64,000 bases of DNA from Flavobacterium sp. A45 (GCF_002001005.1 NZ_MUNX01000065.1:117335-181334); one strand, 5' to 3'; counted from the stretch's first letter, positions 33,135 to 42,676 are shown. Numbers and translations: made by a program. The notes: generated by a model not told the origin, from the letters alone.

Positions 33135-35000
33135 ATGTTTGATATTTCTGTATTAAAAGAAATGAAGCTTGCTGAGCTTCAAGAAATAGCTAAAACGGCT
33201 AAAACTATAAAATTCAACGGTGTAAAAAAAGATACTTTGATTAGTCTTATTTTAGATCATCAAGAAGCTACTGTGCCTGTACCTGTCATAGAGAAAGCAA
33301 CAGAAGAAGAAAAACCGAAAAGGGTTAGGATTGCAGCGGTTAAAAAAGTGGCAATTCAAAAAAATGAAGCTCCAGTTTTGTTGGAAACTAAAGCTGAAGA
33401 AATAGAAATGCAAGAAACAGTTGCTGTACCAGAAAAAAAAGAAAAAGTTATTTTATCCAATAAGAATAATCCTGAAGAGGATGAAGTCGTTTCTAAAAAA
33501 GAGGTAAAAGTTGTTAAGTTCAGTAAATCTGCCTATGAGAAAAAGATGGCTTTGCTGCGAGAAAAAGAAGCCTCGAAAGAAGTTGTAGTTACAGAAGGAA
33601 CTCCATTAGATTCCAATATAGATGTAACGGATGAAAAAGTAGAAGCCACTATTCCAGAGAAAAAAATAATTCCACAAGACCGTAAGCGAACTGACGAAGT
33701 AAATCAATTAACTAAGAAAGGACAAAACCCAAATAATAAGGTTAATCCAAATCAGAATGGGAATTCCAATCAAAACGGGAATTCCAATCAAAACGGAAAT
33801 TCAAATCAAAACGCAAACCAGAATCCCAACCAAAATCCAAATTTTAAAAACAAAAAAAGCAATTTCAAAGATGCTGATTTTGAATTTGATGGAATCATAG
33901 AAAGTGAAGGTGTTCTTGAAATGATGCCTGACGGTTATGGTTTTTTACGTTCTTCCGATTATAATTATTTAGCATCACCAGATGATATTTATTTATCGAC
34001 TTCTCAGGTGCGTTTGTTTGGTTTAAAAACCGGTGACACTGTAAAAGGTGTGGTTCGCCCACCAAAAGAAGGAGAGAAGTTTTTCCCTCTAGTGCGAGTT
34101 TTAAAAATTAATGGGCACGATCCGCAAGTTGTTCGTGACAGAGTTTCTTTTGAACATTTAACTCCAGTTTTTCCTTCAGAAAAATTTAGATTGGCCGAAA
34201 AACAAAGCACTATATCTACTCGAATTATTGATTTGTTCTCTCCAATTGGAAAAGGACAGCGTGGTATGATTGTTGCTCAGCCTAAAACGGGTAAAACAAT
34301 GTTGTTGAAAGAAATTGCCAACGCAATTGCAGCGAATCATCCTGAGATTTATTTAATAGTTTTATTAATTGACGAACGCCCAGAAGAGGTTACTGATATG
34401 CAAAGAAGTGTTCGTGGAGAAGTAATTGCATCAACGTTTGACAGAGAACCACAAGAGCATGTTAAAATTGCTAATATTGTTCTTGAAAAAGCAAAACGTT
34501 TGGTAGAATGCGGACATGATGTTGTGATTTTGTTAGATTCAATTACAAGATTGGCTAGAGCTTATAATACAGTACAGCCAGCTTCAGGTAAAGTTTTGAG
34601 TGGTGGTGTTGATGCTAATGCACTGCAAAAACCAAAACGTTTCTTTGGTGCTGCACGTAATGTTGAAAATGGTGGTTCGTTGAGTATTATTGCAACTGCT
34701 TTGACTGAAACAGGTTCTAAAATGGATGAGGTTATCTTTGAAGAATTCAAAGGAACCGGTAATATGGAACTTCAGTTGGACAGAAAAATTGCCAACAAAC
34801 GTATATTTCCTGCTATTGATTTAACATCTTCAAGTACCAGACGTGATGATTTATTATTGGATCCAAAAACATTGCAGAGAATGTGGATTATGCGAAAAAT
34901 GCTTTCGGATATGAATCCTGTAGAAGCGATGACTTTGATAAATGACCGTTTCAAACAAACTAGAACTAACGATGAGTTTTTAATTTCTATGAATGATTAG
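33135..35000 (+). CDS. rho: Transcription termination factor Rho
   Basis: This 621-aa hexameric RNA helicase ends transcription at C-rich Rho-dependent sites. Domains in order are an N-terminal SAP-like helical start (1-45), a long charged and disordered insert (about 50-240) with an Asn/Gln-rich block at about 198-235, the RNA-binding OB fold ([20 protein letters not shown], about 248-310) and the RecA-like ATPase. Walker A is PKTGKT (383-388) and Walker B is [17 protein letters not shown]. coli Rho is 419 aa, so the insert adds about 200 residues, as in other Bacteroidota. Confidence 0.95.
   Translation: MFDISVLKEMKLAELQEIAKTAKTIKFNGVKKDTLISLILDHQEATVPVPVIEKATEEEKPKRVRIAAVKKVAIQKNEAPVLLETKAEEIEMQETVAVPEKKEKVILSNKNNPEEDEVVSKKEVKVVKFSKSAYEKKMALLREKEASKEVVVTEGTPLDSNIDVTDEKVEATIPEKKIIPQDRKRTDEVNQLTKKGQNPNNKVNPNQNGNSNQNGNSNQNGNSNQNANQNPNQNPNFKNKKSNFKDADFEFDGIIESEGVLEMMPDGYGFLRSSDYNYLASPDDIYLSTSQVRLFGLKTGDTVKGVVRPPKEGEKFFPLVRVLKINGHDPQVVRDRVSFEHLTPVFPSEKFRLAEKQSTISTRIIDLFSPIGKGQRGMIVAQPKTGKTMLLKEIANAIAANHPEIYLIVLLIDERPEEVTDMQRSVRGEVIASTFDREPQEHVKIANIVLEKAKRLVECGHDVVILLDSITRLARAYNTVQPASGKVLSGGVDANALQKPKRFFGAARNVENGGSLSIIATALTETGSKMDEVIFEEFKGTGNMELQLDRKIANKRIFPAIDLTSSSTRRDDLLLDPKTLQRMWIMRKMLSDMNPVEAMTLINDRFKQTRTNDEFLISMND
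33748..33838 (+). repeat. In-frame 18-bp repeats in rho
   Basis: About three and a half units of a hexapeptide repeat (NQNGNS, DNA unit of the type AATCAAAACGGGAATTCC) are followed by decayed NQNPNQNPN codons. They encode the Asn/Gln-rich part of the disordered insert. Confidence 0.8.
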
Positions 35001-35127
35001 AAGAGTAAAGAGAAGAGAATAAAGAAAATAGATATATAAATATTTTGCACAAAAAAACCTCGAAATTTCGAGGTTTTTTTGTAGATCCATTTTTAGTCTT
35101 GAATCTTTATTCTTTATTCTCTTTACG
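35001..35127. repeat. Inverted AATAAAGA-word arms around a palindromic terminator
   Basis: The left arm (35001-35030, GAGTAAAGAGAAGAGAATAA) and right arm (35097-35127, the same words inverted) flank the palindrome at 35051-35080. The right arm encodes the last residues of the m5C methyltransferase. Confidence 0.55.
35051..35080. terminator. Bidirectional terminator after rho
   Basis: A near-perfect palindrome (AAAAAAACCTCGAA paired with TTCGAGGTTTTTTT) lies between converging rho and the RNA methyltransferase gene. Confidence 0.85.
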
Positions 35128-36330
35128 CTCCAACAAAGCCATATAAAAACCATCAAAACCTGATTCGGAGGCTAATATTTTTCTGTCGGTTATGAAATTA
35201 AACTGTTTTCCAATATCAGTTGCAAGAAATTTTTGGATTTGTTCCTGATTTTCAGAAGGGAAAATCGAACAAGTTGCATACACTAATTTTCCGCCCGGTT
35301 TTACAATTTTAGAATAACTTTCCAAAACTTCCGATTGTACTTTACGGATATTGTCAATGAATTCGGGTTTTAATTTCCATTTTGAGTCCGGGTTTCTTTT
35401 AAGAACGCCCAATCCACTACAAGGAGCATCAATTAATACTCTATCGGCTCTTTCGTGAAGCTTCTTGATAACTTTAGTAGAATCAATGATTCGGTATTCA
35501 ATGTTGAAAGCACCGTCACGTTTTGCTCTAAGTTTTAGTTGTTTTAATTTGCTTTCGTATAAATCCATTGCAATTAATTGTCCTTTGTTTTCCATCAAAG
35601 AAGCGATATGCAGTGTTTTTCCTCCAGCACCTGCACAAGTATCAACTACACGCATTCCTGGTTTTACATCTAGAAAATGAGCTACTAATTGTGAATTGGC
35701 ATCCTGAACTTCAAAGAAACCTTGTTTGAAAGCATCAGTTAAGAAAACATTAGCTCTTTCTTTTAAAACCAAAGCATCTGGCTGATCTTTCAAAAATTCA
35801 GTTTCAATGTTTAAATCCATCAAAATTGCTCTTAGATTTTCTTTGGTAGTTTTAAGGGTGTTTACTCTCAAAATTACTTTAGCCGGCTGGTTTTGGGCTG
35901 CGATTTCTGTTGCCCAAACTTTTTCACCTAACTCTTTTACTCCTAATTCATCCATCCAGTCTGGAATAGATTCTTTTAAGGCTCTTACTTTGGATAGTTC
36001 GTCAAAACGTCCTTTTATTTTTCTTTCAGGTGTTCCTTCCAGTTGTCTCCAATCTGGAATTGGATAACCTCTTAATACTGCCCAAACGGAAAACATTCTC
36101 CAAAGATTGTCTCTGTCATATGGTTCTTTTACTTCGGCAATCTCTGCGTATAATCTCTTCCAACGTACGACTTCGTATATGGTTTCTGCGACAAATTTTC
36201 TATCGGAACTTCCCCAGCGTTTGTCTTTTTTTAGGGATCTTGCTACTACTTTATCGGCATATTCTCCTTCGTTAAAAATAGCATTAAGGGCGTCGATAGT
36301 GGTATAAACTAAATTTCTGTGTAATCTCAT
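35107..36330 (-). CDS. RsmB/NSUN-type RNA m5C methyltransferase
   Basis: This 407-aa enzyme has an N-terminal NusB-like helical domain (about 1-140) and a Rossmann methyltransferase domain with VVDTCAGAGGKTLHI (motif I). The two catalytic cysteines are in LIDAPCSGLGVL (motif IV) and YATCSIFPSENQEQ (motif VI). It places a methyl on C5 of a cytosine in 16S rRNA (RsmB acts at C967). The exact site is inferred. The C-terminal residues ERKENKE are encoded within a short-word repeat arm. Confidence 0.88.
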   Translation of the reverse strand: MRLHRNLVYTTIDALNAIFNEGEYADKVVARSLKKDKRWGSSDRKFVAETIYEVVRWKRLYAEIAEVKEPYDRDNLWRMFSVWAVLRGYPIPDWRQLEGTPERKIKGRFDELSKVRALKESIPDWMDELGVKELGEKVWATEIAAQNQPAKVILRVNTLKTTKENLRAILMDLNIETEFLKDQPDALVLKERANVFLTDAFKQGFFEVQDANSQLVAHFLDVKPGMRVVDTCAGAGGKTLHIASLMENKGQLIAMDLYESKLKQLKLRAKRDGAFNIEYRIIDSTKVIKKLHERADRVLIDAPCSGLGVLKRNPDSKWKLKPEFIDNIRKVQSEVLESYSKIVKPGGKLVYATCSIFPSENQEQIQKFLATDIGKQFNFITDRKILASESGFDGFYMALLERKENKE

Positions 36331-36393
36331 TTTAAATAATTGAAATGCAAAGGTACTATTTATTGGTTAAAACTAAGTTTTATATTTTAATCA

Positions 36394-36426
36394 AAAAAAA
36401 AACACTGTTATTGAAACAGTGTTTTT
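36394..36426 (-). terminator. Terminator of kup
   Basis: The 12-bp stem AAAAACACTGTT (36398-36409) pairs with 36415-36426, and a U run follows on the minus strand. Confidence 0.8.
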
Positions 36427-36438
36427 GATTGTATGTTT

Positions 36439-38409
36439 TTAGTTTTTAATGTAAACTCTTGTTAGTCCAATGTTTTCTGGCGGATGCAGTACCATTGGGA
36501 ATTTTTCTATTTTTACAGAACTGCTGTCTAGTCCAAAAGCACTTTCTTCGGATAAACTTAGTTTTTTGATGAAGAAATAGGAGTTCATTATTATTTTTTC
36601 ATGCCATAATAAATCACTGTCATTGGATAAGAATTTCTCAGATAAAACGAATTTGAAATCTCCAATAATGTTGTTTTTATTGAGTGATTCATATCTACTG
36701 GTAATGTCTACTTCACCATTTTTCACCATGTCTTTGATAACCTCTCTAAACATTAGGTTTATTTTGGTTGGCTCTCTAAATCCAAGATTGAAATCAACTC
36801 GGTATAAATCGTCCTTAAAAATTTCTCTTACTTTGTATTCAGTTTTGTATGGTTCAGATAAAATATTTACGTGTACAAACCAGTAAATATCAGCTCTTTT
36901 TGGTCTTTTTTGTAATATTGAAAACATTACTTTTTCTTCTATTTCGTCACTGCGGTTTGCATTGGTCATATAAACCAAGTGGGTTGCGTATTTTGGAATT
37001 GATAAATCAGCACTTAATTCGCTTAAAACTTTCTTGTAATCATCAATTTTTACAACTTTAGTGTAACTTTTATTAATTTGTTTGGCTCTATACCAAACTG
37101 TCATTATACCAATTAGGATTAACGCAATTAAAAGTGTTACATAACCTCCTTCTGCAAATTTTGTAATATTTGCGGCTAGAAAGCTCAACTCAATACACAT
37201 ATAAATAGTAATTATAGGTACAAAAAAGAACCATTTTACGCGTTTCATTATTAAATAAAAGTTTAATAATACAGTTGTCATTATCATGCATAGGATGATT
37301 GCCAAACCATAAGCATGTTCCATATTACTTGATTCTTCAAAATGCAATACGATTCCTATACAGCCTAGAAGTAATAACCAGTTTATTGAAGGGATGTATA
37401 ATTGACCTTTTAGTTCTGTTGGGTATTTGATTTTAACTTTTGGCCAAAAACTTAATCGCATGGCTTCATTAATTAATGTAAATGATCCTGAGATAAGGGC
37501 TTGGGATGCAATTACAGTGGCAACAGTGGCTATAACAATTCCGAAAGGTTTGAACCATAATGGCATTATCATATAGAAAGGATTGGCGAAATCACCTCCA
37601 AGTGCTTGTAAAGTTGTTCCTTCGTGGTGTATTAAAAAAGCTGCTTGCCCAAAATAATTTAATACTAATGCTAATTTTACAAAAATCCAGCTTATTCTAA
37701 TGTTTTTCCTTCCGCAATGTCCCATGTCTGAGTATAATGCCTCAGCTCCTGTAGTACATAGGAATACAAATCCTAATACGAAAAAACCTTCTGGGTGTAT
37801 GCTTAATAAATGATAGGCATAATATGGATTAATAGCTTTAAAAACTTCTGGATGCAAAGAAATTTGATTAATTCCTAATACAGCAAGCATACCAAACCAA
37901 ATCAGCATCATTGGTGCGAAAAACTTTCCAACCAATTTGGTTCCAAATTGTTGAATGGTAAATAGCATGACCAAAATCCCAATAACTATAGGGACAGTAT
38001 TGATGTGGGGAAAATAACTTCTCATTCCTTCAACGGCAGAAGATACTGAGATGGGAGGAGTAATTATTCCGTCAGCAAGCAAGGCACTACCTCCAATAAT
38101 TGCTGGAACAATCAACCATTTTATTTTGGTTTTTTTAACCAAAGCATATAAAGCAAAAATTCCACCTTCTCCATGATTGTCTGCACTTAATGTGATAAGT
38201 ACATATTTCAGTGTGGTTTGCAGTGTAAGTGTCCAAAAAACACAGGATACACCTCCTAAAACTACATCCGCATTTATAGTATAGTCGCCAAGTATGGCTT
38301 TCATTACGTATAATGGAGAAGTTCCAATGTCTCCATAAATTATTCCTAAAGAAATTAATAATCCGCCTAAAGTTAATTTACTATGGAGGTCTTTGTGCGT
38401 TGCGCTCAT
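36439..38409 (-). CDS. kup: Kup-type potassium uptake transporter
   Basis: This 656-aa inner-membrane K+/H+ symporter has 12 TM helices (about 10-450) and a C-terminal soluble domain. Family motifs are IIYGDIGTSPLYVM near the N-terminus, HGEGGIFALYALV and LADGIITPPISV. The C-terminal domain contains KYATHLVYMTNANR. Full family length. It is monocistronic with its own terminator. Regulation by cyclic-di-AMP occurs in some Kup proteins but is not indicated here. Confidence 0.93.
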   Translation of the reverse strand: MSATHKDLHSKLTLGGLLISLGIIYGDIGTSPLYVMKAILGDYTINADVVLGGVSCVFWTLTLQTTLKYVLITLSADNHGEGGIFALYALVKKTKIKWLIVPAIIGGSALLADGIITPPISVSSAVEGMRSYFPHINTVPIVIGILVMLFTIQQFGTKLVGKFFAPMMLIWFGMLAVLGINQISLHPEVFKAINPYYAYHLLSIHPEGFFVLGFVFLCTTGAEALYSDMGHCGRKNIRISWIFVKLALVLNYFGQAAFLIHHEGTTLQALGGDFANPFYMIMPLWFKPFGIVIATVATVIASQALISGSFTLINEAMRLSFWPKVKIKYPTELKGQLYIPSINWLLLLGCIGIVLHFEESSNMEHAYGLAIILCMIMTTVLLNFYLIMKRVKWFFFVPIITIYMCIELSFLAANITKFAEGGYVTLLIALILIGIMTVWYRAKQINKSYTKVVKIDDYKKVLSELSADLSIPKYATHLVYMTNANRSDEIEEKVMFSILQKRPKRADIYWFVHVNILSEPYKTEYKVREIFKDDLYRVDFNLGFREPTKINLMFREVIKDMVKNGEVDITSRYESLNKNNIIGDFKFVLSEKFLSNDSDLLWHEKIIMNSYFFIKKLSLSEESAFGLDSSSVKIEKFPMVLHPPENIGLTRVYIKN

Positions 38410-38483
38410 CTATTATTTTTATAAAAACTTGTCAAATTTACTATTTTTCAATAATAAATAAGGTCTTATTTATTAAAATAATA

Positions 38484-38517
38484 AAAGAGGCCTAATAAGT
38501 TATTATTAAGCCTCTTT
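38484..38517 (-). terminator. Terminator of the repeat-rich secreted protein gene
   Basis: The stem AAAGAGGC (38484-38491) pairs with 38510-38517 around an AT-rich inner arm, and U-rich sequence follows on the minus strand. Confidence 0.65.
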
Positions 38518-38536
38518 GAGGTTTCTTTAAATTTGT

Positions 38537-39793
38537 TTAGATTCTTCTGTTGTTGCCTTTTGCCGCATAATCATTACCTCTTTGGGGTTCAGTTCTTTGG
38601 GTGTTGTTTTCTCTTTGTGAACTAGCTCTGTTTTGAGAATAATTTTTTTGAGATTCTGCTCTTTGAGTGTTGTTTTCCTTCGGTGAACTGTTTCTGTTTT
38701 GTGAATAATCCCTTTGAGTTTCTGCTCTTTGGGTGTTGTTTTCTCTAGGTGAACTGGTTCTGTTTTGTGTATAATTCCTTTGATTTTCTGTTCTTTGAGT
38801 GTTTATTTCTCTAGGAGAACTATTTCTGTTTTGTGTGTATTCTTTTTGCTGTTCAGTTCTTTGTGAGCTGGTACTGTTTTGTTTGTATTCTCTTGGAGAT
38901 TCTGTCTTTGGAGTATAAACATCTCTTGAGGTTCTAGTGCTGTTTTGTGTATATTCTCTTTGAGTTTTGTTATTGTAATTAGTATTGTTTCTGGAATTAT
39001 TTCTTGTATAAGCTACTTCATTTTTGATTCCATTTCCATTGTTAGTATTGTATCTTCTTTTGTCTAATTCATATCGGTTTGAAATTGTACTGTTTCTTTT
39101 AGAAAATGCATATTGAGGATATTGTCTTTCATAACTATTACAGCTATAAGTTTTGTAGATCACTGGTGCTCTGTAGCTTCTTCTATAATTTACGTAATTA
39201 TAAGTGTTGTAGTAATTTACACAACCATATACATTCTGTCTGTATCTATAAACTGGATAGGGATTCCATGCGTAATAGTATGTTGGGTAGTAATTCCAAG
39301 TCCAAGTGGAATAGTATGGTCGGTAATAATTAACCCAAAAGGATGCGTAAATTTGAGGTGTACTGTAATATACGGGTTCGTAAATATAATTTTGCCCATA
39401 AATAAATGCATTTCCAACTATTTGAATTGAAATTTTATTGCTTCTATCTTTTTCAATTTCAATAGTAGCTACATCTTGATACAAATCACGTCCAATAACT
39501 GATTGAATAATTACTACGTGTGTTCTGCTTTCTACTGTTTCAATAACTCTTAAATAGTCAACACGATTATCGTTGTTTAAGTCTAAATTTGAAATTTGAA
39601 GTTTTGGGTCGTTTAATCTTCTTTCAAAATCGTTTAAGTTTTCTGATTCTCCAAAGATAGAAGAAACAGCTGTTAAATCTAAATTATCACTAATTTCAGA
39701 GTTCATTGCGTTTATGGTGGTTCTATTTTGTGCGCTCATTTGAAAAGCAAAAAAAGAGGCGATAATTGCGGCAAATTGTAATTTAGTTTTCAT
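38537..39793 (-). CDS. Secreted protein with Tyr-rich domain and 22-aa C-terminal repeats
   Basis: This is a 418-aa exported protein (ATG 39793, signal peptide cleaved near AFQMSAQ). A frame extension to 39847 is not used because the signal starts at 39793. Residues about 30-130 form a beta-type domain (LNDPKLQISNLDLNNDN). A Tyr/Trp-rich stretch follows (YYRPYYSTWTWNYYPTYYYA). The C-terminal half has about five imperfect 22-aa repeats of the type SSPRENNTQRAETQ, rich in Asn, Gln, Arg and Ser. Function unknown; it looks like a surface or matrix protein. Confidence 0.75.
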   Translation of the reverse strand: MKTKLQFAAIIASFFAFQMSAQNRTTINAMNSEISDNLDLTAVSSIFGESENLNDFERRLNDPKLQISNLDLNNDNRVDYLRVIETVESRTHVVIIQSVIGRDLYQDVATIEIEKDRSNKISIQIVGNAFIYGQNYIYEPVYYSTPQIYASFWVNYYRPYYSTWTWNYYPTYYYAWNPYPVYRYRQNVYGCVNYYNTYNYVNYRRSYRAPVIYKTYSCNSYERQYPQYAFSKRNSTISNRYELDKRRYNTNNGNGIKNEVAYTRNNSRNNTNYNNKTQREYTQNSTRTSRDVYTPKTESPREYKQNSTSSQRTEQQKEYTQNRNSSPREINTQRTENQRNYTQNRTSSPRENNTQRAETQRDYSQNRNSSPKENNTQRAESQKNYSQNRASSQRENNTQRTEPQRGNDYAAKGNNRRI

Positions 39794-39883
39794 GGCTTGA
39801 TAGGTTAATTGTTTTGTTTTAATATATACACAACAATTGTGCCACAAATAAATATTATTGATGAAGTATTTTAGATAAAATTA

Positions 39884-39891
39884 TATATTTG
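39884..39891 (+). promoter_or_regulatory. Candidate -7 box for the BNR-repeat protein gene
   Basis: TATATTTG matches TAnnTTTG, 18 nt before the ATG. The nearest TTG upstream is 23 nt away. Confidence 0.35.
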
Positions 39892-39908
39892 AAAAAAATA
39901 AATAAGAT

Positions 39909-40973
39909 ATGATGAGAATAATTATTGTAATAGTGCTGTTTTTTAGCGGTTTGTGTTTTATGGAAGCTCAGGATTTAAAAAAGAATAAAATAAAACAAAC
40001 TATTTTTAGTTCGATTCTTATCGATACACTTTTTCAAGATAAAATTAGTATCAGAGCAATTGTGTTGGATAGCGATAAGATTTGGTATGCTGGAGACAAA
40101 AACCGTTTTGGTTTCTATGATTTAAAATCAAATAAAAAATTTGAAAACACGATAATTGAAGATACTTTGAAGATCGAATTTAGGAGTATGGCCAAAACCG
40201 CTAATTATATATATGTGCTTAGCGTAGCCAATCCTGGATTATTATATCAAATTAGTAAAGATGAAAAAAAATCCAAATTAGTTTATCAAGAAAGAAATGA
40301 AAAGGTTTTTTATGACAGCATGCAGTTTTGGAACGATAAAGAAGGGATTGCGATTGGTGATCCCATTACGGATTGTCTTTCTGTTATAAGAACGCATGAT
40401 GGTGGAAATACTTGGAATAAGCTATCCGATAGTAAACTTCCAAAAGTTTTTGAAGGTGAAGCCCATTTTGCAGCCAGTAATACCAATGTAATTGCAAAAG
40501 GAAATGATACATGGATTGTTTCGGGGGGAAAGAAATCAAGAGTTTTTTATTCTCCCGATAAAGGAGATTCTTGGAGTGTTTATGAAACGCCTATGGTTCA
40601 AGGGAAGCAAATGACTGGGATTTTTACTGCCGATTTTTATGATTCCAAAAATGGTTTTGTTGCAGGAGGAAATTATGAAATCTTGAATCAGAATTTTAGC
40701 AATAAAGCAGTAACAAATGACGGAGGCAAAACTTGGAAGCTTATAGCAGAGAATGAAGGATTCGGATATGCATCCTGTGTTCAATATGTTCCTAATAGTA
40801 AAGGAAAAGGAATAGTTGTTGTTGGGGCATCCGGGTTACATTATTCGTCGGATGGCGGTTTGAATTGGATACAATTCAGCAAAGATTCAAGTTTATATAC
40901 AATCAGGTTTGTAAATGAAACTACAGCAATTGCTGCTGGACGCAACAAGATGATCCGCATTCGTTTTAAATAA
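39909..40973 (+). CDS. Exported YCF48/BNR-repeat beta-propeller protein
   Basis: This 354-aa protein has a signal peptide (MMRIIIVIVLFFSGLCFMEA) and Asp-box (BNR) motifs such as RTHDGGNTWNKL, YSPDKGDSWSV, TNDGGKTWKL and SSDGGLNWIQF, which form a beta-propeller. It resembles YCF48-like photosystem-assembly factors and sialidase-type propellers. No catalytic residues are obvious. Related flavobacterial proteins are often labelled oxidoreductase, which is not supported. It converges on the ECF module, with a strong terminator between. Confidence 0.8.
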   Translation: MMRIIIVIVLFFSGLCFMEAQDLKKNKIKQTIFSSILIDTLFQDKISIRAIVLDSDKIWYAGDKNRFGFYDLKSNKKFENTIIEDTLKIEFRSMAKTANYIYVLSVANPGLLYQISKDEKKSKLVYQERNEKVFYDSMQFWNDKEGIAIGDPITDCLSVIRTHDGGNTWNKLSDSKLPKVFEGEAHFAASNTNVIAKGNDTWIVSGGKKSRVFYSPDKGDSWSVYETPMVQGKQMTGIFTADFYDSKNGFVAGGNYEILNQNFSNKAVTNDGGKTWKLIAENEGFGYASCVQYVPNSKGKGIVVVGASGLHYSSDGGLNWIQFSKDSSLYTIRFVNETTAIAAGRNKMIRIRFK

Positions 40974-41014
40974 AAAAATCCCGTTTTATAAATCAATTAT
41001 AAAACGAGATTTTT
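40974..41014. terminator. Bidirectional terminator
   Basis: The stem CGTTTTATAA pairs with TTATAAAACG (loop ATCAA) and is extended by flanking A and T runs. It separates converging genes. Confidence 0.85.
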
Positions 41015-41032
41015 ATAGAATTAATACCAAAA

Positions 41033-41491
41033 TCATTTTTTGGAACCTTTGTCTCTGTATTGCTGTAAAAGTTTTCTGTTGAAATTTTCTTCTGCTTTTT
41101 TTAATTTTAATATTTTAATTGGGGGAAGTATCTCTTTTAAATTCAGTATGAATTTTTTTCGTAAATTGTATAAATCATCTTCATTGTCCTGAATTTGATC
41201 TAAAAGAGCAGTGGCATCTTTCTCTGATAATTTATCAAGATTGTCACCTTGCATTCTTTTGAAATAACTTTTCATTTTTTGATGTCTTAATTCAAATTGT
41301 TTATCATCAAAAGTATTATAAAGAGGCCAGAATTTTTCAGCTTCGCTTGAAGTGAGATCAAGTTCGGTTGTGAAGAATGCAACTTTCATTGTTCTGATTT
41401 GCTCTTTTTTATCTTTAAAATTTTCGTTTTGAGCATAAAAATTAAAAGATAAAAACAGAAAAAGTATTGGGAGTAATTTTTTTAAGTCCAT
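41033..41491 (-). CDS. Periplasmic Spy/CpxP-like helical protein of the ECF module
   Basis: This 152-aa protein has a signal peptide (cleaved near LSFNFYAQ) and is otherwise helical and charged (RTMKVAFFTTELDLTSSEAE, FWPLYNTFDDKQFELRHQKM). This recalls the Spy/LTXXQ fold of periplasmic chaperones or metal sensors. It is the last gene of the sigma - anti-sigma unit. Flavobacterial homologues are sometimes called sensor of ECF-type sigma factor, a label based on gene order. Confidence 0.7.
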   Translation of the reverse strand: MDLKKLLPILFLFLSFNFYAQNENFKDKKEQIRTMKVAFFTTELDLTSSEAEKFWPLYNTFDDKQFELRHQKMKSYFKRMQGDNLDKLSEKDATALLDQIQDNEDDLYNLRKKFILNLKEILPPIKILKLKKAEENFNRKLLQQYRDKGSKK

Positions 41492-41533
41492 GGTTTTTTT
41501 GTTTGAGTGTGTTTATTTTGGAAATTTGTAAGT

Positions 41534-41962
41534 TTAATTTTCAATAACAAGGTTTTCTATGTTAGGGTTTGAAGCCAGCATATCTTCTAATGTTTGAGTT
41601 TCAATTTCTTTTGTATCCACAATAATGATATTGCTTTCAGGTTCAATTTCGTTTATTATTTCATCTTGATTTATATGATCTTCTTCCGTTAAATAGTTTT
41701 CAATAGTTGCAGAGTCGAGATCTTTGCTTTTTGAGTATGATTGGTATGCTATAGGAATCATTAAGGCAATTGTAAAAACTGCAGCGATAGCCAAAAGAAC
41801 TGTTTTTCTTTTTCTAAAAATAGATATAACTTTAGTTTCCTCAATAATAGGTTCGTTGGCTAATTTTTCAATTAGCGATGCTTGAAAATTTTCAAAGTAG
41901 TTGTCAGGAGTTTTAAAACCTGATTCTATTTTTGGTGTGTTATCTAATTTAAATGGTTTCAT
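41534..41962 (-). CDS. Putative membrane anti-sigma factor
   Basis: This is a 142-aa protein (ATG 41962, MKPFKLDNTPKIESGF) with a cytoplasmic N-terminus, one TM helix (TVLLAIAAVFTIALMIPIAY, about residues 68-87) and an acidic periplasmic tail. Its position directly after the sigma gene and its topology fit an anti-sigma factor, but no zinc-finger motif is visible. The frame also extends to 42019, which is less likely. Confidence 0.6.
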   Translation of the reverse strand: MKPFKLDNTPKIESGFKTPDNYFENFQASLIEKLANEPIIEETKVISIFRKRKTVLLAIAAVFTIALMIPIAYQSYSKSKDLDSATIENYLTEEDHINQDEIINEIEPESNIIIVDTKEIETQTLEDMLASNPNIENLVIEN

Positions 41963-42075
41963 GTGGCAATATTTTTTTATGAAATAATAATTGATATCAG
42001 TTTTTTTGGATGCTATCACATATTTGTTGTTATCATTTCATAATTGTGAATTAGACTCGTTACTTTAAAAAAGGT

Positions 42076-42618
42076 TTAATCAGTTGTTACAAAAGCCTCT
42101 ATTTTTTTTACAGCATGATGATAAGATGCTTTTAATGCGCCTACCGATGTCCCTAGGATTTCGGATATTTCTTCGTATTTTAGATCTTCAAAATATTTCA
42201 TTTTAAAAACCAGTTGTTGTTTTTCTGGTAATTGTGTTATGGCCTTTTGTAACTTGATTTGAATTTCGTTACCATCAAAATATATATCGGCTTTCAAATT
42301 GTCAATCGCTTTGTTTTGTAGTTCAACAGACGAAATACCGCTTTTTTTTGCTTTTTGATTTAAAAAAGTCAATGCTTCATTGGTGGCAATCCTATACATC
42401 CAAGAAAACAGTTTGCTTTCGCCTTTAAAATTTTTTAAATTTTGAAATACTTTTATAAAAGTGTTTTGCAAAACATCATCGGTATCATCATGATTTAAAA
42501 CGATGTTTCGAATATGATTGTATAATGGTTTTTGATATTGGAGCAGGAGTTCTTGAAACGCTTGATTTTGCGTTTGAGGGTTCAATAAACTGGTAATGAA
42601 TTCCTTTTCTTCCTCCAA
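42076..42618 (-). CDS. ECF RNA polymerase sigma factor
   Basis: This 180-aa sigma-70 family protein has region 2 (HDDTDDVLQNTFIKVFQNL, FSWMYRIATNEALTF) and region 4 helix-turn-helix (LPEKQQLVFKMKYFEDLKYE). The frame opens at a TTG (42618-42616); an in-frame TAA lies just upstream and no ATG exists before the conserved part of region 2. It is the first gene of the sigma - anti-sigma - Spy-like unit. An envelope stimulus is the likely inducer. Confidence 0.9.
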   Translation of the reverse strand: MEEEKEFITSLLNPQTQNQAFQELLLQYQKPLYNHIRNIVLNHDDTDDVLQNTFIKVFQNLKNFKGESKLFSWMYRIATNEALTFLNQKAKKSGISSVELQNKAIDNLKADIYFDGNEIQIKLQKAITQLPEKQQLVFKMKYFEDLKYEEISEILGTSVGALKASYHHAVKKIEAFVTTD

Positions 42619-42676
42619 TTTGATCTGTTTTTAACTTAGATGTGAATGAATGAAAAAGGTTTAATCCGATAGGAAA

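Noticed and set aside
33748..33838. Repeats in rho as a CRISPR or mobile repeat
   Set aside because: The repeats are in frame, of 18 bp, without spacers, and encode an Asn/Gln-rich protein segment.
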